Below, piece after piece: positions 44,116 through 53,839 of a stretch of DNA of 64,000 nucleotides. The stretch spans positions 1 through 64,000 of the forward strand of contig CAVTBJ010000013.1 of assembly GCA_963732925.1 (NCBI GenBank). Direction: 5' to 3'. The translations under genes were made by a program, and so were the position numbers. The DNA is from DASZRZ01 sp963732925 (GTDB lineage Bacteria; Acidobacteriota; Terriglobia; Terriglobales; Acidobacteriaceae). Under the pieces are notes generated by a model. The model did not search any database. It worked only from the letters and a program-made list of their open reading frames with translations, and had not been told where the DNA came from. Each line of letters opens with the position of its first letter. Position 1 is the stretch's first letter.

Positions 44116-46794
44116 ATGAGTGCGCGCCCAATGCCCGAACGCGACGAAGCAGAAGCACTGGAAACACGCGACTGGCTCGATTCCATCGAATACGTCGTGC
44201 GCCATCGAGGCCCGGAGCGGGCCGGCAGCCTGCTGGAGCAGTTGCAGACGCATCTGCAGGCACGTGGCTTCAAGCCGCCGTTCACGGCAACTACGCCCTA
44301 CATCAACACCATACCGCTGGAGGAACAGCCTCCGTTTCCGGGGAGCCCGGAGATTGAGCGGCGCATCAAGAGCATGGTGCGCTGGAATGCCTTGGCGATG
44401 GTGGTACGCGCCAACCGGGAAGCGGACGGAATCGGTGGTCATATTTCAACGTTCGCGTCGGCGGCCACGCTGTACGAAGTCGGGTTCAATCACTTCTTCC
44501 GCGGCAAGGGCGAAGGGCCGGACGGCGATATCATCTATTTCCAAGGACATGCCGCGCCCGGTATCTACTCGCGGGCCTTCCTGCTGGGCCGTCTTTCGGC
44601 GGAGCAACTGGAAAACTTCCGCCGCGAGCTGAAGCCGGGGGGAGGACTTTCCTCCTATCCGCATCCCTGGCTGATGCCCGACTTCTGGGAGTTTCCCACC
44701 GTCTCCATGGGCCTGAGCCCAATGATGTCGATCTATCAGGCGCGATTTACGCGTTATCTGGAAGATCGCGGACTCAAGGCTCCTTCGGAGCGCAAGGTGT
44801 GGGCCTTCCTGGGCGACGGCGAAATGGATGAACCGGAGTCCATGGGGGCGATCACCCTGGCCTCGCGGGAGCAGCTCGACAACCTGATTTTCGTGATCAA
44901 CTGCAACCTGCAACGCCTGGACGGGCCGGTTCGTGGCAACGGCAACATCATCCAAGAGCTGGAAGCGGCTTTCCGAGGCGCGGGATGGAACGTGATTAAG
45001 GTGGTGTGGGGCAGCGACTGGGATCCGCTGCTGGCGCGCGACACCGACGGTATTTTGGTGAAGCGCATGAACGAAGTGGTGGACGGGGAGCGCCAGAAGT
45101 ACGCGGTGGAATCCGGCGCTTACCTGCGCAAGCACTTCTTCGGCGTCGATCCCAGGCTGCTGCAGATGGTGGAGCACTTCTCCGACGACCAACTGCAGCG
45201 CATGCGCGTTGGCGGCCACGACCCGGTCAAGGTCTATGCCGCGTTCAAGGCAGCGGTGGAGCACAAGGGCAGCCCAACGGTGATCCTGGCCCGCACCATT
45301 AAAGGTTACGGCCTCGGGGAAGCCGGCGAAGGCAAAAATATCACTCACCAGCAGAAGAAGCTGAACGAAGAGGAGCTGCGCGCCTTCCGTTCCCGCTTCG
45401 GTATACCCATTTCCGATCAGGATATTGCGCAGGCGCCGTTCTACCGGCCCCCCGATGACAGCCCGGAAATTAAATACCTGAAAGCCCGGCGGCAGGAACT
45501 GGGAGGGTTTACTCCCAAGCGCGCCGTGCGGACCAAGCCGCTCAAGGCGATCCACGACGAATTGTTTGAAGAATTTTCCGCCGGTACTGAAGGCCGCAAG
45601 GTTTCCACCACCATGGTCTTCGTGCGGATTCTTTCCAAGCTGCTGCGCGACCCAGAGCTGGGGCACCTGGTGGTTCCCATCGTCCCCGACGAGGCGCGCA
45701 CCTTCGGCATGGAATCGCTGTTCCGGCAGGTGGGGATTTATTCGCATCCCGGACAGCTCTACGAGCCCGTGGACCGCGATACCCTGCTGTACTACAAGGA
45801 AGCCAAAGACGGCCAGATTCTGGAAGAAGGGATTACCGAAGCGGGATCGATCTCCTCGTTTGTTGCCGCCGGAACGGCGTATGCCACGCACGGGATCAAT
45901 ACGATCCCGTTTTTTATTTATTACTCCATGTTCGGGCTGCAGCGCGTAGGCGACTTGGTGTGGGCAGCGGGCGACATGCGTACGCGCGGCTTCCTGCTGG
46001 GTGGGACCGCCGGACGTACGACCCTGGCGGGAGAAGGCCTGCAGCACCAGGACGGCAACAGCCAACTGCTCGCCTATCCGGTGCCCAACCTCATTGCCTA
46101 CGATCCCGCTTTTGCCTTCGAGTTGGCGGTGATTGTGAAGGACGGCCTGCGGCGAATGTATGTGGACGAAGAAAGCGTCTTCTACTACATCACAGTTATG
46201 AACGAGCCTTACGAGATGCCGCACATGCCCAAAGGGGCTGAGGAAGGCATCCTGCGGGGTATGTACCTGTTCCGCTCCTCGCTGCTGAAGAACCCCAAGC
46301 TGCGGGCGCAGCTCATGGGTTCAGGGGCCATTCTTCCCGAGGTGCTGAAGGCGCAGGAATTGCTGGCGGAGAAGTACGGCGTGGCGGCGGACGTGTGGAG
46401 CGTGACCAGCTACAAGGAACTCTACAAGGACGGCTGCGACGTGGAGCGCTGGAACATGCTGCACCCCACGGAGAAGGCGCGAGTGCCTTACATTACTCAA
46501 CTGCTGAAGAACACCGAGGGCCCTATTATCGCGGCCAGCGATTACATAAAGACGCTGCCGGCCTCGGTAAGCAAATGGTCGCCGCGATCTCTGCACGCGC
46601 TCGGCACCGACGGCTTCGGCCGCAGCGAAACCCGGGCGGCGTTGCGCGACTTCTTCGAGGTCGACTCGCGCTTTGTGACCCTGGCTACGCTGCAGGAACT
46701 CGCCAGCGACGGCAAGATTGAGCGCAAGCAGGTGAAGCAGGCGCTGAAGGATCTGGAGATTGACCCGGAGAAGGCGAATCCGGCCATTTCATAA
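44116..46794 (+). CDS. aceE: Pyruvate dehydrogenase E1 component, homodimeric type
   Basis: Thiamine-diphosphate enzyme that decarboxylates pyruvate and acetylates the E2 lipoyl group. The 892 residues match gammaproteobacterial AceE: GHISTFASAATLYEVGFNHF, the TPP/Mg site GDGEMDEPES followed by NCNLQRLDGPVRGNG, and PDEARTFGMESLFRQVGIY and AGRTTLAGEGLQHQDG. The open frame reaches back to 43951, but ATG 44116 has GGAG eight bases upstream and lies beyond the predicted promoter, whereas ATG 44080 overlaps the -10. First gene of aceE-aceF-lpdA. Confidence 0.95.
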   Translation: MSARPMPERDEAEALETRDWLDSIEYVVRHRGPERAGSLLEQLQTHLQARGFKPPFTATTPYINTIPLEEQPPFPGSPEIERRIKSMVRWNALAMVVRANREADGIGGHISTFASAATLYEVGFNHFFRGKGEGPDGDIIYFQGHAAPGIYSRAFLLGRLSAEQLENFRRELKPGGGLSSYPHPWLMPDFWEFPTVSMGLSPMMSIYQARFTRYLEDRGLKAPSERKVWAFLGDGEMDEPESMGAITLASREQLDNLIFVINCNLQRLDGPVRGNGNIIQELEAAFRGAGWNVIKVVWGSDWDPLLARDTDGILVKRMNEVVDGERQKYAVESGAYLRKHFFGVDPRLLQMVEHFSDDQLQRMRVGGHDPVKVYAAFKAAVEHKGSPTVILARTIKGYGLGEAGEGKNITHQQKKLNEEELRAFRSRFGIPISDQDIAQAPFYRPPDDSPEIKYLKARRQELGGFTPKRAVRTKPLKAIHDELFEEFSAGTEGRKVSTTMVFVRILSKLLRDPELGHLVVPIVPDEARTFGMESLFRQVGIYSHPGQLYEPVDRDTLLYYKEAKDGQILEEGITEAGSISSFVAAGTAYATHGINTIPFFIYYSMFGLQRVGDLVWAAGDMRTRGFLLGGTAGRTTLAGEGLQHQDGNSQLLAYPVPNLIAYDPAFAFELAVIVKDGLRRMYVDEESVFYYITVMNEPYEMPHMPKGAEEGILRGMYLFRSSLLKNPKLRAQLMGSGAILPEVLKAQELLAEKYGVAADVWSVTSYKELYKDGCDVERWNMLHPTEKARVPYITQLLKNTEGPIIAASDYIKTLPASVSKWSPRSLHALGTDGFGRSETRAALRDFFEVDSRFVTLATLQELASDGKIERKQVKQALKDLEIDPEKANPAIS

Positions 46795-46820
46795 TTCCAC
46801 AGGTGTTTGACGGGTGAACG

Positions 46821-48263
46821 ATGCCTACTGAAGTCGTACTTCCTGAACTGGGAGAAAACGTAAGCCAGGGTGACTTGGTGCGGGTGCTGGTGAAGGTCGG
46901 CGACACGATCCAGAAAGACCAGCCGATCGTGGAATTGGAAACGGAAAAGGCGGCCATCGAGGTTCCCTCCTCCGCCGCGGGAGTGGTGAAGTCCATTCAT
47001 GTCAAGGAAGGCCAGAAGCTCAAGGTAGGGCAGGTCATCCTCAGCGTGGAGGAATCCGGCGGCGCCAAGCAGCCGGCAGCCAAAAAAGAGGAGACAACAG
47101 AACCGAAGGCAGATACCAAACCGGCAGCGGCGGAATTCAAACCGGCACGCACCGCCGAGCCGGTTCCAGCCGCCTCTGTAGCCACGCAGCCGTCTGCGGC
47201 GGAGGCGGAACGCGCCAAAGCCTATGACGTCCGGCGGGACCAGGGCGCGCTGGACCGCATGGACATCGACGCGGAAGACGGACGGGACGAGCACGGCGTT
47301 GCCCCGCGCTCAGCCGCTCCAATTCCCTTTCCGGCCCCGGCGGCCCGCAGCTCTGGGATTTCGCCTGCGGACGTTCCCGCGGCTCCCTCGGTTCGCCAGT
47401 TCGCCCGCGAGATTGGAGTGGATATTACCGAGGTCCACGGCAGCGCCTCGGGCGGCCGCGTGACCATGCAGGATGTGAAGCAGTTTGCCCGCAAGCGCGC
47501 CTCCGCCCCGGCGGCTCTGCCCGGGGTCCCGGCGGTGGCCTTGCCGGATTTCGAACGCTGGGGGCCGGTGGAGCGCAAGCCGATGAGTGCCATCCGCCGC
47601 ACTACCGCACAGCGGCTGGCGGCGGCCTGGCTATCGGTCCCGCACGTTACGCAGAACGAAAAAGCCGACATCACTGCGCTGGAAGAATTGCGCGCACGCT
47701 ACGGAAAGCGCGCGGAGGCTGCCGGCGGCAAGCTGACTGTCACCGCCGTCGCCCTGAAGGTGGTTGCGTCGGCGCTGAAGGTGTTTCCGCAGTTCGCGTC
47801 TTCGCTGGACATGGCTCGCGAAGAAATCGTCTATAAGAGTTATATTCACATCGGAGTGGCGGTCGACACCGAGCGCGGGCTGCTGGTTCCGGTGGTGCGC
47901 GACGTGGACAAGAAAAACATCGTGCAACTGGCCGCGGAACTGGCGCAGCTTTCCGAAAAGGCGCGCAGCCGCAAGCTGACGGCTGAGGAGATGCAAGGCG
48001 GAGTGTTCAGCATCACCAACCTGGGCGGGATTGGGGGGACGTTTTTCACCCCCATCGTGAACGCGCCGGAGGTGGCCATCCTGGGGATTGCGCGGGGAGA
48101 GAAAGAGCCGGTGTGGGACGGCAAGCAGTTTGTCCCCCGCCTGCGGCTGCCGCTCTCGCTCTCTTACGATCACCGCATGATCGACGGAGCGGACGCGGCG
48201 CGCTTCCTGCACTGGGTGACCGAAGCCTTTGAGAATCTATTTCTGCTGTCTCTGGAAGGATAG
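46821..48263 (+). CDS. aceF: Dihydrolipoamide acetyltransferase (E2)
   Basis: Core of the pyruvate dehydrogenase complex, transferring acetyl to CoA. One N-terminal lipoyl domain (lipoyl Lys in ELETEKAAIEVPS near 42-45), a long Ala/Pro/Glu linker (about 80-185), a peripheral subunit-binding domain (VRQFAREIGVDITEVHGSAS, then GRVTMQDV), and a catalytic domain ending in LSLSYDHRMIDGADAARFL with the HxxxDG motif. At 480 residues it has a single lipoyl domain against three in E. coli. 26 bases after aceE. Confidence 0.94.
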   Translation: MPTEVVLPELGENVSQGDLVRVLVKVGDTIQKDQPIVELETEKAAIEVPSSAAGVVKSIHVKEGQKLKVGQVILSVEESGGAKQPAAKKEETTEPKADTKPAAAEFKPARTAEPVPAASVATQPSAAEAERAKAYDVRRDQGALDRMDIDAEDGRDEHGVAPRSAAPIPFPAPAARSSGISPADVPAAPSVRQFAREIGVDITEVHGSASGGRVTMQDVKQFARKRASAPAALPGVPAVALPDFERWGPVERKPMSAIRRTTAQRLAAAWLSVPHVTQNEKADITALEELRARYGKRAEAAGGKLTVTAVALKVVASALKVFPQFASSLDMAREEIVYKSYIHIGVAVDTERGLLVPVVRDVDKKNIVQLAAELAQLSEKARSRKLTAEEMQGGVFSITNLGGIGGTFFTPIVNAPEVAILGIARGEKEPVWDGKQFVPRLRLPLSLSYDHRMIDGADAARFLHWVTEAFENLFLLSLEG

Positions 48264-48296
48264 CCACCGCTATCCGCTGAACGGAAACGAGTCCCA

Positions 48297-49715
48297 ATGA
48301 ATCAGAATGGAAAACGTATTGCCGTAGTGGGCGCGGGTCCCGGGGGATATGCCGCGGCATTTCTCGCCGCCGACCTTGGCATGCAGGTTACGCTCATCGA
48401 TCGCGCGCCCAACCCTGGGGGCGTTTGTCTTTATGTCGGCTGCATTCCTTCGAAGGCGCTGCTGCACGTGGCCAAGGTAGTGGATGAATCCCGCGAGGCG
48501 CGGAACTGGGGCATTGAATTCGGCGAACCGAAGATTCAACTGGAAAAGCTCCGCACCTGGAAGAGCAGCGTGGTCAACAAAATGACCGGCGGGCTGGGGG
48601 TGCTGGCCAGGCAGCGCAAGGTTGAGTACCTGCAGGGCACGGGGGAGTTTGTGAATTCCCGGACGCTACGCATCCAAGGTGTCCAAGGCGGGGACCAGCA
48701 GCGCGAGTTCGACAACATCATCATCGCCACCGGGTCCCGTCCCGCGTGCCCGCGCTCGCTTACGATCGACAGCGCGCGGGTGATGGATTCCACTTCGGCG
48801 CTGGAAGTAGCCGATATTCCCAAGACCCTGCTGGTGGTGGGGGGAGGCTACATCGGGCTGGAACTGGGCTCGGTGTATGCGGCGTTGGGAAGCAAGGTGA
48901 CGGTGGTCGAAATGACCGCGGGGCTGCTGCCGGGCGTTGACCGCGACTTGGTCCGCCCGCTGGAGGCGCGCGTCCAGAAGGCCTTCCAGTCGGTTCTGCT
49001 GAACACCACGGTGGCCGGCATGGAAGTCGTGAAGAACGGCGTGAAGGTCCGTTTTGAAGGCAAAGATGTGAAAGAACCGGAGCAGGTATTCGACAAGCTT
49101 CTGGTTTGCGTGGGGCGCAGGCCGAACTCGGAGATCCCGGGGCTGGAGAATACCAAAGTGAGCAAAACCGAGCGCGGCTTTATCCAGGTGGATGAACAGC
49201 GCCATACTCAGGACCCCGCCATCTATGCCATCGGGGACGTGGCGGGCGAACCCATGCTGGCGCACAAGGCATCGCACGAAGGCCGCGTGGCGGTGGAAGC
49301 AATTGCGGGACACAAGGTGGCTTTCGCTCCGCGGGCCATTCCGGCCGTCGTGTTCACCGACCCGGAGATTGCGTGGTGTGGCCTGACAGAAACCCAGGCA
49401 CAGGCGCAGAACCGCCCGGTGAAAGTCGTGCGCTTCCCCTGGGGGGCTTCCGGGCGGGCGACCACCCTGGACCGCAACGACGGCGTCACCAAGCTCATCA
49501 TCGACCCGGCCAGCGAGAATGTTCTGGGTGTGGGCATCTGCGGCGTCGGCGCCGGGGAACTGATTTCCGAGGGCGTGCTGGCGGTGGAGATGGGCGCCAA
49601 TGCCAAAGATGTCGCGCTCACCATACATCCCCATCCCACCCTGTCGGAGACGGTGATGGAAGCGGCGGAAATGGTGTTTGGAACCAGCACGGATATTTAC
49701 CGGCCCAAGAAATGA
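48297..49715 (+). CDS. lpdA: Dihydrolipoyl dehydrogenase (E3)
   Basis: Flavoprotein that reoxidises the E2 dihydrolipoyl group with NAD+. The 472 residues include the FAD motif VVGAGPGGYAAAF, the redox-active disulfide GGVCLYVGCIPSK (Cys residues about 44 and 49), NAD-binding VVGGGYIGLELG and the C-terminal catalytic His in HPHPTLSETV. 33 bases after aceF; it completes the complex. Confidence 0.95.
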   Translation: MNQNGKRIAVVGAGPGGYAAAFLAADLGMQVTLIDRAPNPGGVCLYVGCIPSKALLHVAKVVDESREARNWGIEFGEPKIQLEKLRTWKSSVVNKMTGGLGVLARQRKVEYLQGTGEFVNSRTLRIQGVQGGDQQREFDNIIIATGSRPACPRSLTIDSARVMDSTSALEVADIPKTLLVVGGGYIGLELGSVYAALGSKVTVVEMTAGLLPGVDRDLVRPLEARVQKAFQSVLLNTTVAGMEVVKNGVKVRFEGKDVKEPEQVFDKLLVCVGRRPNSEIPGLENTKVSKTERGFIQVDEQRHTQDPAIYAIGDVAGEPMLAHKASHEGRVAVEAIAGHKVAFAPRAIPAVVFTDPEIAWCGLTETQAQAQNRPVKVVRFPWGASGRATTLDRNDGVTKLIIDPASENVLGVGICGVGAGELISEGVLAVEMGANAKDVALTIHPHPTLSETVMEAAEMVFGTSTDIYRPKK

Positions 49716-49746
49716 AATTCATCGCAGCCAAGCGAGGCATGGGCGT

Positions 49747-50220
49747 ATGACTCAGGTGGCAACGTTCGGAGCAGGGTGCTTTTGGAGTCCGGAAGAGACC
49801 TTCCGCCGTCTCAAGGGGGTGGTCAACACCGCCGTCGGGTACATGGGCGGACACCAGGACAATCCCACCTACGGCGACGTATGCAGCGACGAGACCGGCC
49901 ATGCCGAGGTGGTGCAGGTGACCTTCGATCCCGCCGTGGTCACCTATGACGAACTGCTGAACGTATTCTGGGGCATCCACGACCCTACGCAGATCAACCG
50001 CCAGGGACCGGACGTGGGAACACAGTACCGCTCGGTAATTTTCTTCCACACTCCCGAGCAGGAGCAGGCCGCCCGGGCATCGCTGGAAAGGATTGCCAAA
50101 TCAGCCCGCTACCAGCGTCCCCTGGCCACGGAAATCGCGCCTGCCTCAACCTTCTGGCGAGCCGAAGAATATCACCAGCGATATCTTTCCAAACGCGGGC
50201 TGGAGTCCTGCAACTTCTAA
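49747..50220 (+). CDS. msrA: Peptide-methionine (S)-S-oxide reductase
   Basis: Repairs methionine-S-sulfoxide in proteins. The 157 residues have the catalytic GCFWSPEE motif (Cys about 11), followed by GYMGGHQDNPTYGDVCSDET, GHAEVVQVTFD and a tail Cys in GLESCNF that can act as the recycling thiol. The frame extends upstream into lpdA, but ATG 49747 begins the fold. It follows lpdA by 31 bases and may be co-transcribed. Confidence 0.92.
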   Translation: MTQVATFGAGCFWSPEETFRRLKGVVNTAVGYMGGHQDNPTYGDVCSDETGHAEVVQVTFDPAVVTYDELLNVFWGIHDPTQINRQGPDVGTQYRSVIFFHTPEQEQAARASLERIAKSARYQRPLATEIAPASTFWRAEEYHQRYLSKRGLESCNF

Positions 50221-50245
50221 CCGCAGACAGCCTGCTTAAAAACCA

Positions 50246-50273
50246 CGCAAGATCCCTCTACTCGGGATACCCA
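50246..50273. repeat. Dispersed intergenic repeat (copy D, partial)
   Basis: GCAAGATCCCTCTACTCGGGATAC after msrA matches the two end blocks of copies C and E without their middle portion. Confidence 0.4.
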
Positions 50274-50337
50274 CCACGACAAAACTCCGCACGACTGCCG
50301 ATCACCCATAACCATGACTCGTGACCAGGCTGCGGTC

Positions 50338-50892
50338 TTATCTTCTCGGCCGGCTGGCGGGTGGGATGATGCCATTCATGCGCAGATAGACCACCATCTG
50401 GCCGTAATGGTCGAGACAGTGAGCGTTGTTCAGTGCGGCAAGCCCCAGGCGCGTGCTCATGCCGGCGGGACCCTTGGCAGGCTCCAGGGCGGTGTTCGCA
50501 TTCATGGTGGCATAGGCTTTGCCGCAATAGGTAAAAGCGTCCTTCAAATAATTCACGGCCTCGGCCTTCGTGGTCATGGACGCGGGCCCAGCTTCTCCTG
50601 CCCGGCCCGGCGGCGCCTGCTCGCCAGAGATGGCGGAACAGAGCATATAGCTGACGCTGGCAATGTGCTTCACCTGCGCGCGGAAGGTGCGCACGCCCTT
50701 GAACTCGCCCTGCGTGGGCACGAAGTCATATTTGGATTCCGGCATGGCCTCCGCGGCGGGAACCACCTGCCGCCCAATGGCCGCCAGCTGCTGCTGCATC
50801 TCGGATCCAATGGTGGGTCTGGACTCCTGGGCCACAGCCGATGCACCCCACAGGACTGACAACACCATCCCCGCAATCGCGGACTTTCTCAT
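50338..50892 (-). CDS. Exported DinB-superfamily protein
   Basis: A 184-residue protein with a signal peptide (MRKSAIAGMVLSVLWGASAVA) and a four-helix DinB-like domain. The helices carry a probable metal site: AQVKHIASVSYMLCSAI supplies one His and HCLDHYGQMVVYLRMNGIIPP the other two. DinB proteins are mostly metal-dependent thiol-linked hydrolases or transferases. An exported version is common in acidobacteria with unknown substrate. Confidence 0.78.
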   Translation of the reverse strand: MRKSAIAGMVLSVLWGASAVAQESRPTIGSEMQQQLAAIGRQVVPAAEAMPESKYDFVPTQGEFKGVRTFRAQVKHIASVSYMLCSAISGEQAPPGRAGEAGPASMTTKAEAVNYLKDAFTYCGKAYATMNANTALEPAKGPAGMSTRLGLAALNNAHCLDHYGQMVVYLRMNGIIPPASRPRR

Positions 50893-50993
50893 GCCTTTTC
50901 TCCTCTCCTCGTCTTTCTGTTTTCCTGCTCCTGCAAAACATCGATTCCTTTTCTCTCCGCGTCCCGCCAGGGATCACCGACTCCGTTGCGTGC

Positions 50994-52265
50994 TCAGGTT
51001 TCCAGCGCGGCCGTCACCTCGATGGCGCGCGTCTCCAGGCGGAATCGTTTGGCGGCGGGAAGTCCAATCAGCAGAGCGATGGCCGCGACCAGCATGGCCG
51101 TCCCCACCCCGAAGCGGGTGGCCACCAGGCCCCAGGTTGCGCTGCCTGCGGCCATGCCTCCCTGCAGCACCAGAAGATAAATAGAGAGCATGCGCGCCCG
51201 GACCCACGCGGGGCAAGTTGTCTGGGCAGAGACGTTCAGGCTGGCCACCACCATGATCCATCCCACCCCGGCGGCAAACAAGGCCGGGAACAGCGCCCAC
51301 AACGCCTGCAGATTCCCGAAAAAGCAAACCGACAGCGCGTACAGGATACTGGCCCATACCACGACCTTGTTGACGGGAGTCCGGGCACGGCAGGCGGGGA
51401 GCAGGGCCGCCCCCGCCAGGGCGCCCACGCCAAACACTGCCAGCATGGCTCCGTAGCCGGCGGCCCCAAAGGGTCGGGCCACCACTGGCAACAGGGCGAG
51501 CAACACGCTGGCCGAAAAGCTAAACATGGCGGTGCGGACCAGTACCGCCCGTACCTCGGGTGTCTGCCGCAGATACTGGACGCCGATCCTGATCGCGGGC
51601 ATGACGTGACGTCCGCTGGCAGGGCGCTCGTGCGGCCGCCGCTTCCAGCGATAAAGAAAGCCGATCACTCCCAGGAAAGACACGGCATTCAGCAGGAAGA
51701 CTACGCCGGAGTTCGCCACGGCAATCAGCAGGCCGCCAAGGGCAGGACCGATGGCGCGGGCGACGTTATAGCCGGCGGAGTTCAATGCCACAGCGGCATG
51801 AAAACGTTCACCGGAAACCACTTCCGGCGTGATCGCTTGCCAGGCAGGATCGTTCATCACCGCGCCGATTCCCAGCAGGAAGGTGAAGCCCAGCAGAACC
51901 CAGGGAGTGACCATCCCGAACAGCGTCAGCACGCCCAGCGCCACCGCGGCCAGCACCATCCAACTCTGAGTCACCAGCAGCAGCCTGCGGCGGTCCACAA
52001 GGTCTGCCAGGGCGCCCGCGGGGAGGATAACGAGGAAGACCGGCAGGCTGCTGGCGGCGGTGACCAGACTGACCATGAAGGGAGACATGGTCAGCGAGGT
52101 CATCAGCCAGCCGGCGCCCACGTTCTGCATCCAGGTTCCGGTGTAGGAGATGACGGAGGCAATCCACAGATTACGAAACAGGGGCTCGCGAACAGGGCTC
52201 CAGGCGGAAGCGACGGGCCGCTTCTGCGCTGCGATCGGATTGAGGCTTTTGCCCAGCTCGGCCAT
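50994..52265 (-). CDS. MFS transporter (EntS-like drug/siderophore exporter group)
   Basis: A 423-residue inner-membrane transporter with 12 predicted TM helices. It begins with ASAWSPVREPLFRNLWIASV, typical of the MFS_3/EntS group, and has the loop 2-3 motif ALADLVDRRRLLL (G-x-x-x-D-R/K-x-G-R-like). Substrate unknown; enterobactin-type exporters and multidrug carriers are the closest families. It is a single gene, divergent from the rhodanese gene across a 520-bp gap. Confidence 0.85.
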   Translation of the reverse strand: MAELGKSLNPIAAQKRPVASAWSPVREPLFRNLWIASVISYTGTWMQNVGAGWLMTSLTMSPFMVSLVTAASSLPVFLVILPAGALADLVDRRRLLLVTQSWMVLAAVALGVLTLFGMVTPWVLLGFTFLLGIGAVMNDPAWQAITPEVVSGERFHAAVALNSAGYNVARAIGPALGGLLIAVANSGVVFLLNAVSFLGVIGFLYRWKRRPHERPASGRHVMPAIRIGVQYLRQTPEVRAVLVRTAMFSFSASVLLALLPVVARPFGAAGYGAMLAVFGVGALAGAALLPACRARTPVNKVVVWASILYALSVCFFGNLQALWALFPALFAAGVGWIMVVASLNVSAQTTCPAWVRARMLSIYLLVLQGGMAAGSATWGLVATRFGVGTAMLVAAIALLIGLPAAKRFRLETRAIEVTAALET

Positions 52266-52785
52266 GCTCGCGCACAGTCCCGGAAGTCACACCGATTGCC
52301 GTTCCCGGCCCAGTGCGCCGGAAATCCGGGAAGCCGGTCCCCCCATCTTCGCAACGATTGCGGCCCCACTCCCCTGCGTGGAAAATTGACTTGAGTGGCG
52401 TTCCCGCCGGCCTCCAGCACCGCCCCGATTCATTTCCATCCAATGGCTTTCAGCCTGATTTTCAAGTAATGCTTCTCAAGCGAAGATCTTAGCCCATGGA
52501 TTGATGGACGCGTCGCCGCTTTCACACCACTCCCCCGGCGGCCGTAGGGGGCTCCTTAGGTTAAACGAAACAAAATGAAATCGGTGAGCATGAAATCTCT
52601 ACCGGCAGCCATGATTATTTCTGCATGGTTTACCGAGCGAGAGCCGGTCTGGCAGCAGAATGCTGCCGCCACGAAAGTTGAGACGGGCAATCTTGCGGCC
52701 GTGGAGTGCCAGGCCCGCACGAGATGTGGCGCTTTTGCCTTGTGGCTCATTTGCTCAGCAATTAACATCTCCACCTGAGGGGCAA
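52266..52785. other. Intergenic region between MFS exporter and rhodanese gene
   Basis: 520 bases with no convincing gene. A 67-codon frame at 52575-52778 has no ribosome site and no family features. A perfect hairpin GGCAGCA-gaa-TGCTGCC occurs at 52651-52667 without a T-run. GAGGGG at 52777-52782 is the ribosome site of the rhodanese gene. Confidence 0.4.
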
Positions 52786-53259
52786 ATGAAATTCTTATTC
52801 CGGACTGCTAAGACTGTCTCCGCCCTTGCGCTCCTGTTGCTGGTATGCGCACCGGCCATGTTTGCCTATCAGGCAAGCTCGATCCCCGATTCCGAGCTCA
52901 TCCAGCCCCAGGACCTGGTGAAAGTGCTGAAGTCGTCCAATGGGGGAAAGCCCCTGATCGTTCAGGTTGGATTTCACGTTCTTTACGCCCAGGCGCATAT
53001 CCCGGGCGCAGAGTACGCTGGCCCTGCGGGCAGGGAGGATGGCATGCAGGCGTTTCGCGAGCGCGTGGCGTCCCTGCCGCGGAACAAATTCATCGTGATC
53101 TATTGTGGATGTTGTCCTTGGAGCCACTGTCCGAATGTGGAGCCTGCCGCCCGAACGCTGCGCGCCATGGGCTTCACCAATTTCAAGGTGCTCTACATCG
53201 CCAACAATTTCGGAACGGATTGGGTAGACAAGGGTTATCCAACGACCAAGGGAGAGTAG
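52786..53259 (+). CDS. Secreted rhodanese-like protein with Cys-rich active loop
   Basis: A 157-residue exported protein. Signal peptide about 1-28 (ALALLLLVCAPAMFA). The rhodanese fold shows VQVGFHVLYAQAHIPGAEYA and the active loop YCGCCPWSHCPNV with Cys107, 109, 110 and 115, instead of the usual single catalytic Cys. The loop could hold a persulfide, a disulfide relay or a metal. Four bases later begins a TlpA-type thioredoxin, probably its redox partner in the periplasm. ATG 52786 is set by GAGGGG and the signal peptide. Confidence 0.8.
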   Translation: MKFLFRTAKTVSALALLLLVCAPAMFAYQASSIPDSELIQPQDLVKVLKSSNGGKPLIVQVGFHVLYAQAHIPGAEYAGPAGREDGMQAFRERVASLPRNKFIVIYCGCCPWSHCPNVEPAARTLRAMGFTNFKVLYIANNFGTDWVDKGYPTTKGE

Positions 53260-53263
53260 CAGT

Positions 53264-53839
53264 TTGCTTCCTCGGGGGGAGCGACGACCTCTGCGCAATA
53301 CGGTTCTGGCAGGAGTTGCGCTCGCCGGAATCGTGGCCGGCTTTTATCTGCTCGCTCGCCACAATGCCCAGTTTGCGATGCCGGACGCGAACTCCTCCCA
53401 GCAGCGGCCGTCGGCTCCGGATTTCTCTCTCCCCAATCTGAGCGGACAACAGGTTGCGCTCTCAAGTTACAAAGGCAAAGTGGTTCTTCTGGATTTTTGG
53501 GCGACCTGGTGCGAGCCCTGCCAGCAGGAGATTCCAGAGTTCGTAAACCTGCAGCACAAGTACCAGGAAGATGGCCTCCAGATCATCGGCGTTTCGATGG
53601 ATGATGGACCCGCACCGGTCCGCGATTTCTCCCGGCGCTTCAAGATGAACTATCCGGTTGTGATGGGTAGTGCCAAGACGGGCGAGCTTTATGGGGGAGT
53701 TCTCGGACTCCCGACGGCTTTCCTGATAGGCCGCGACGGACGAATTTATTTCAAGCACGTGGGCGCGGTTGACCTCGCGGTTCTGGAAAGGGAAATCCAG
53801 AATTTGGTCGAATCCAAGCCACATTCCGGCACATCCTAG
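53264..53839 (+). CDS. TlpA/ResA-type thioredoxin, membrane-anchored
   Basis: A 191-residue periplasmic thiol:disulfide protein with an uncleaved-type anchor (TVLAGVALAGIVAGFYLL, 13-30) and an AhpC/TSA-Redoxin fold: SAPDFSLPNLSGQ, the redox site DFWATWCEPCQQE (Cys83, Cys86) and the cis-Pro in GLPTAFLIG. ResA/TlpA proteins reduce specific disulfides, for example in cytochrome c maturation. Start TTG 53264 follows the rhodanese stop by four bases with GGGAG in the previous coding end. Likely works with the Cys-rich rhodanese. Confidence 0.88.
   Translation: MLPRGERRPLRNTVLAGVALAGIVAGFYLLARHNAQFAMPDANSSQQRPSAPDFSLPNLSGQQVALSSYKGKVVLLDFWATWCEPCQQEIPEFVNLQHKYQEDGLQIIGVSMDDGPAPVRDFSRRFKMNYPVVMGSAKTGELYGGVLGLPTAFLIGRDGRIYFKHVGAVDLAVLEREIQNLVESKPHSGTS

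Noticed and set aside
44446..46224. 592-codon reverse frame opposite aceE
   Set aside because: Antisense shadow of a highly conserved enzyme gene.
50841..52394. 517-codon forward frame opposite the MFS transporter
   Set aside because: Gln/His/Gly-rich antisense product; the reverse strand encodes 12 TM helices.
52575..52778. 67-codon forward frame before the rhodanese gene
   Set aside because: No ribosome site, no conserved features, and it crosses a hairpin; kept only as part of the intergenic note.
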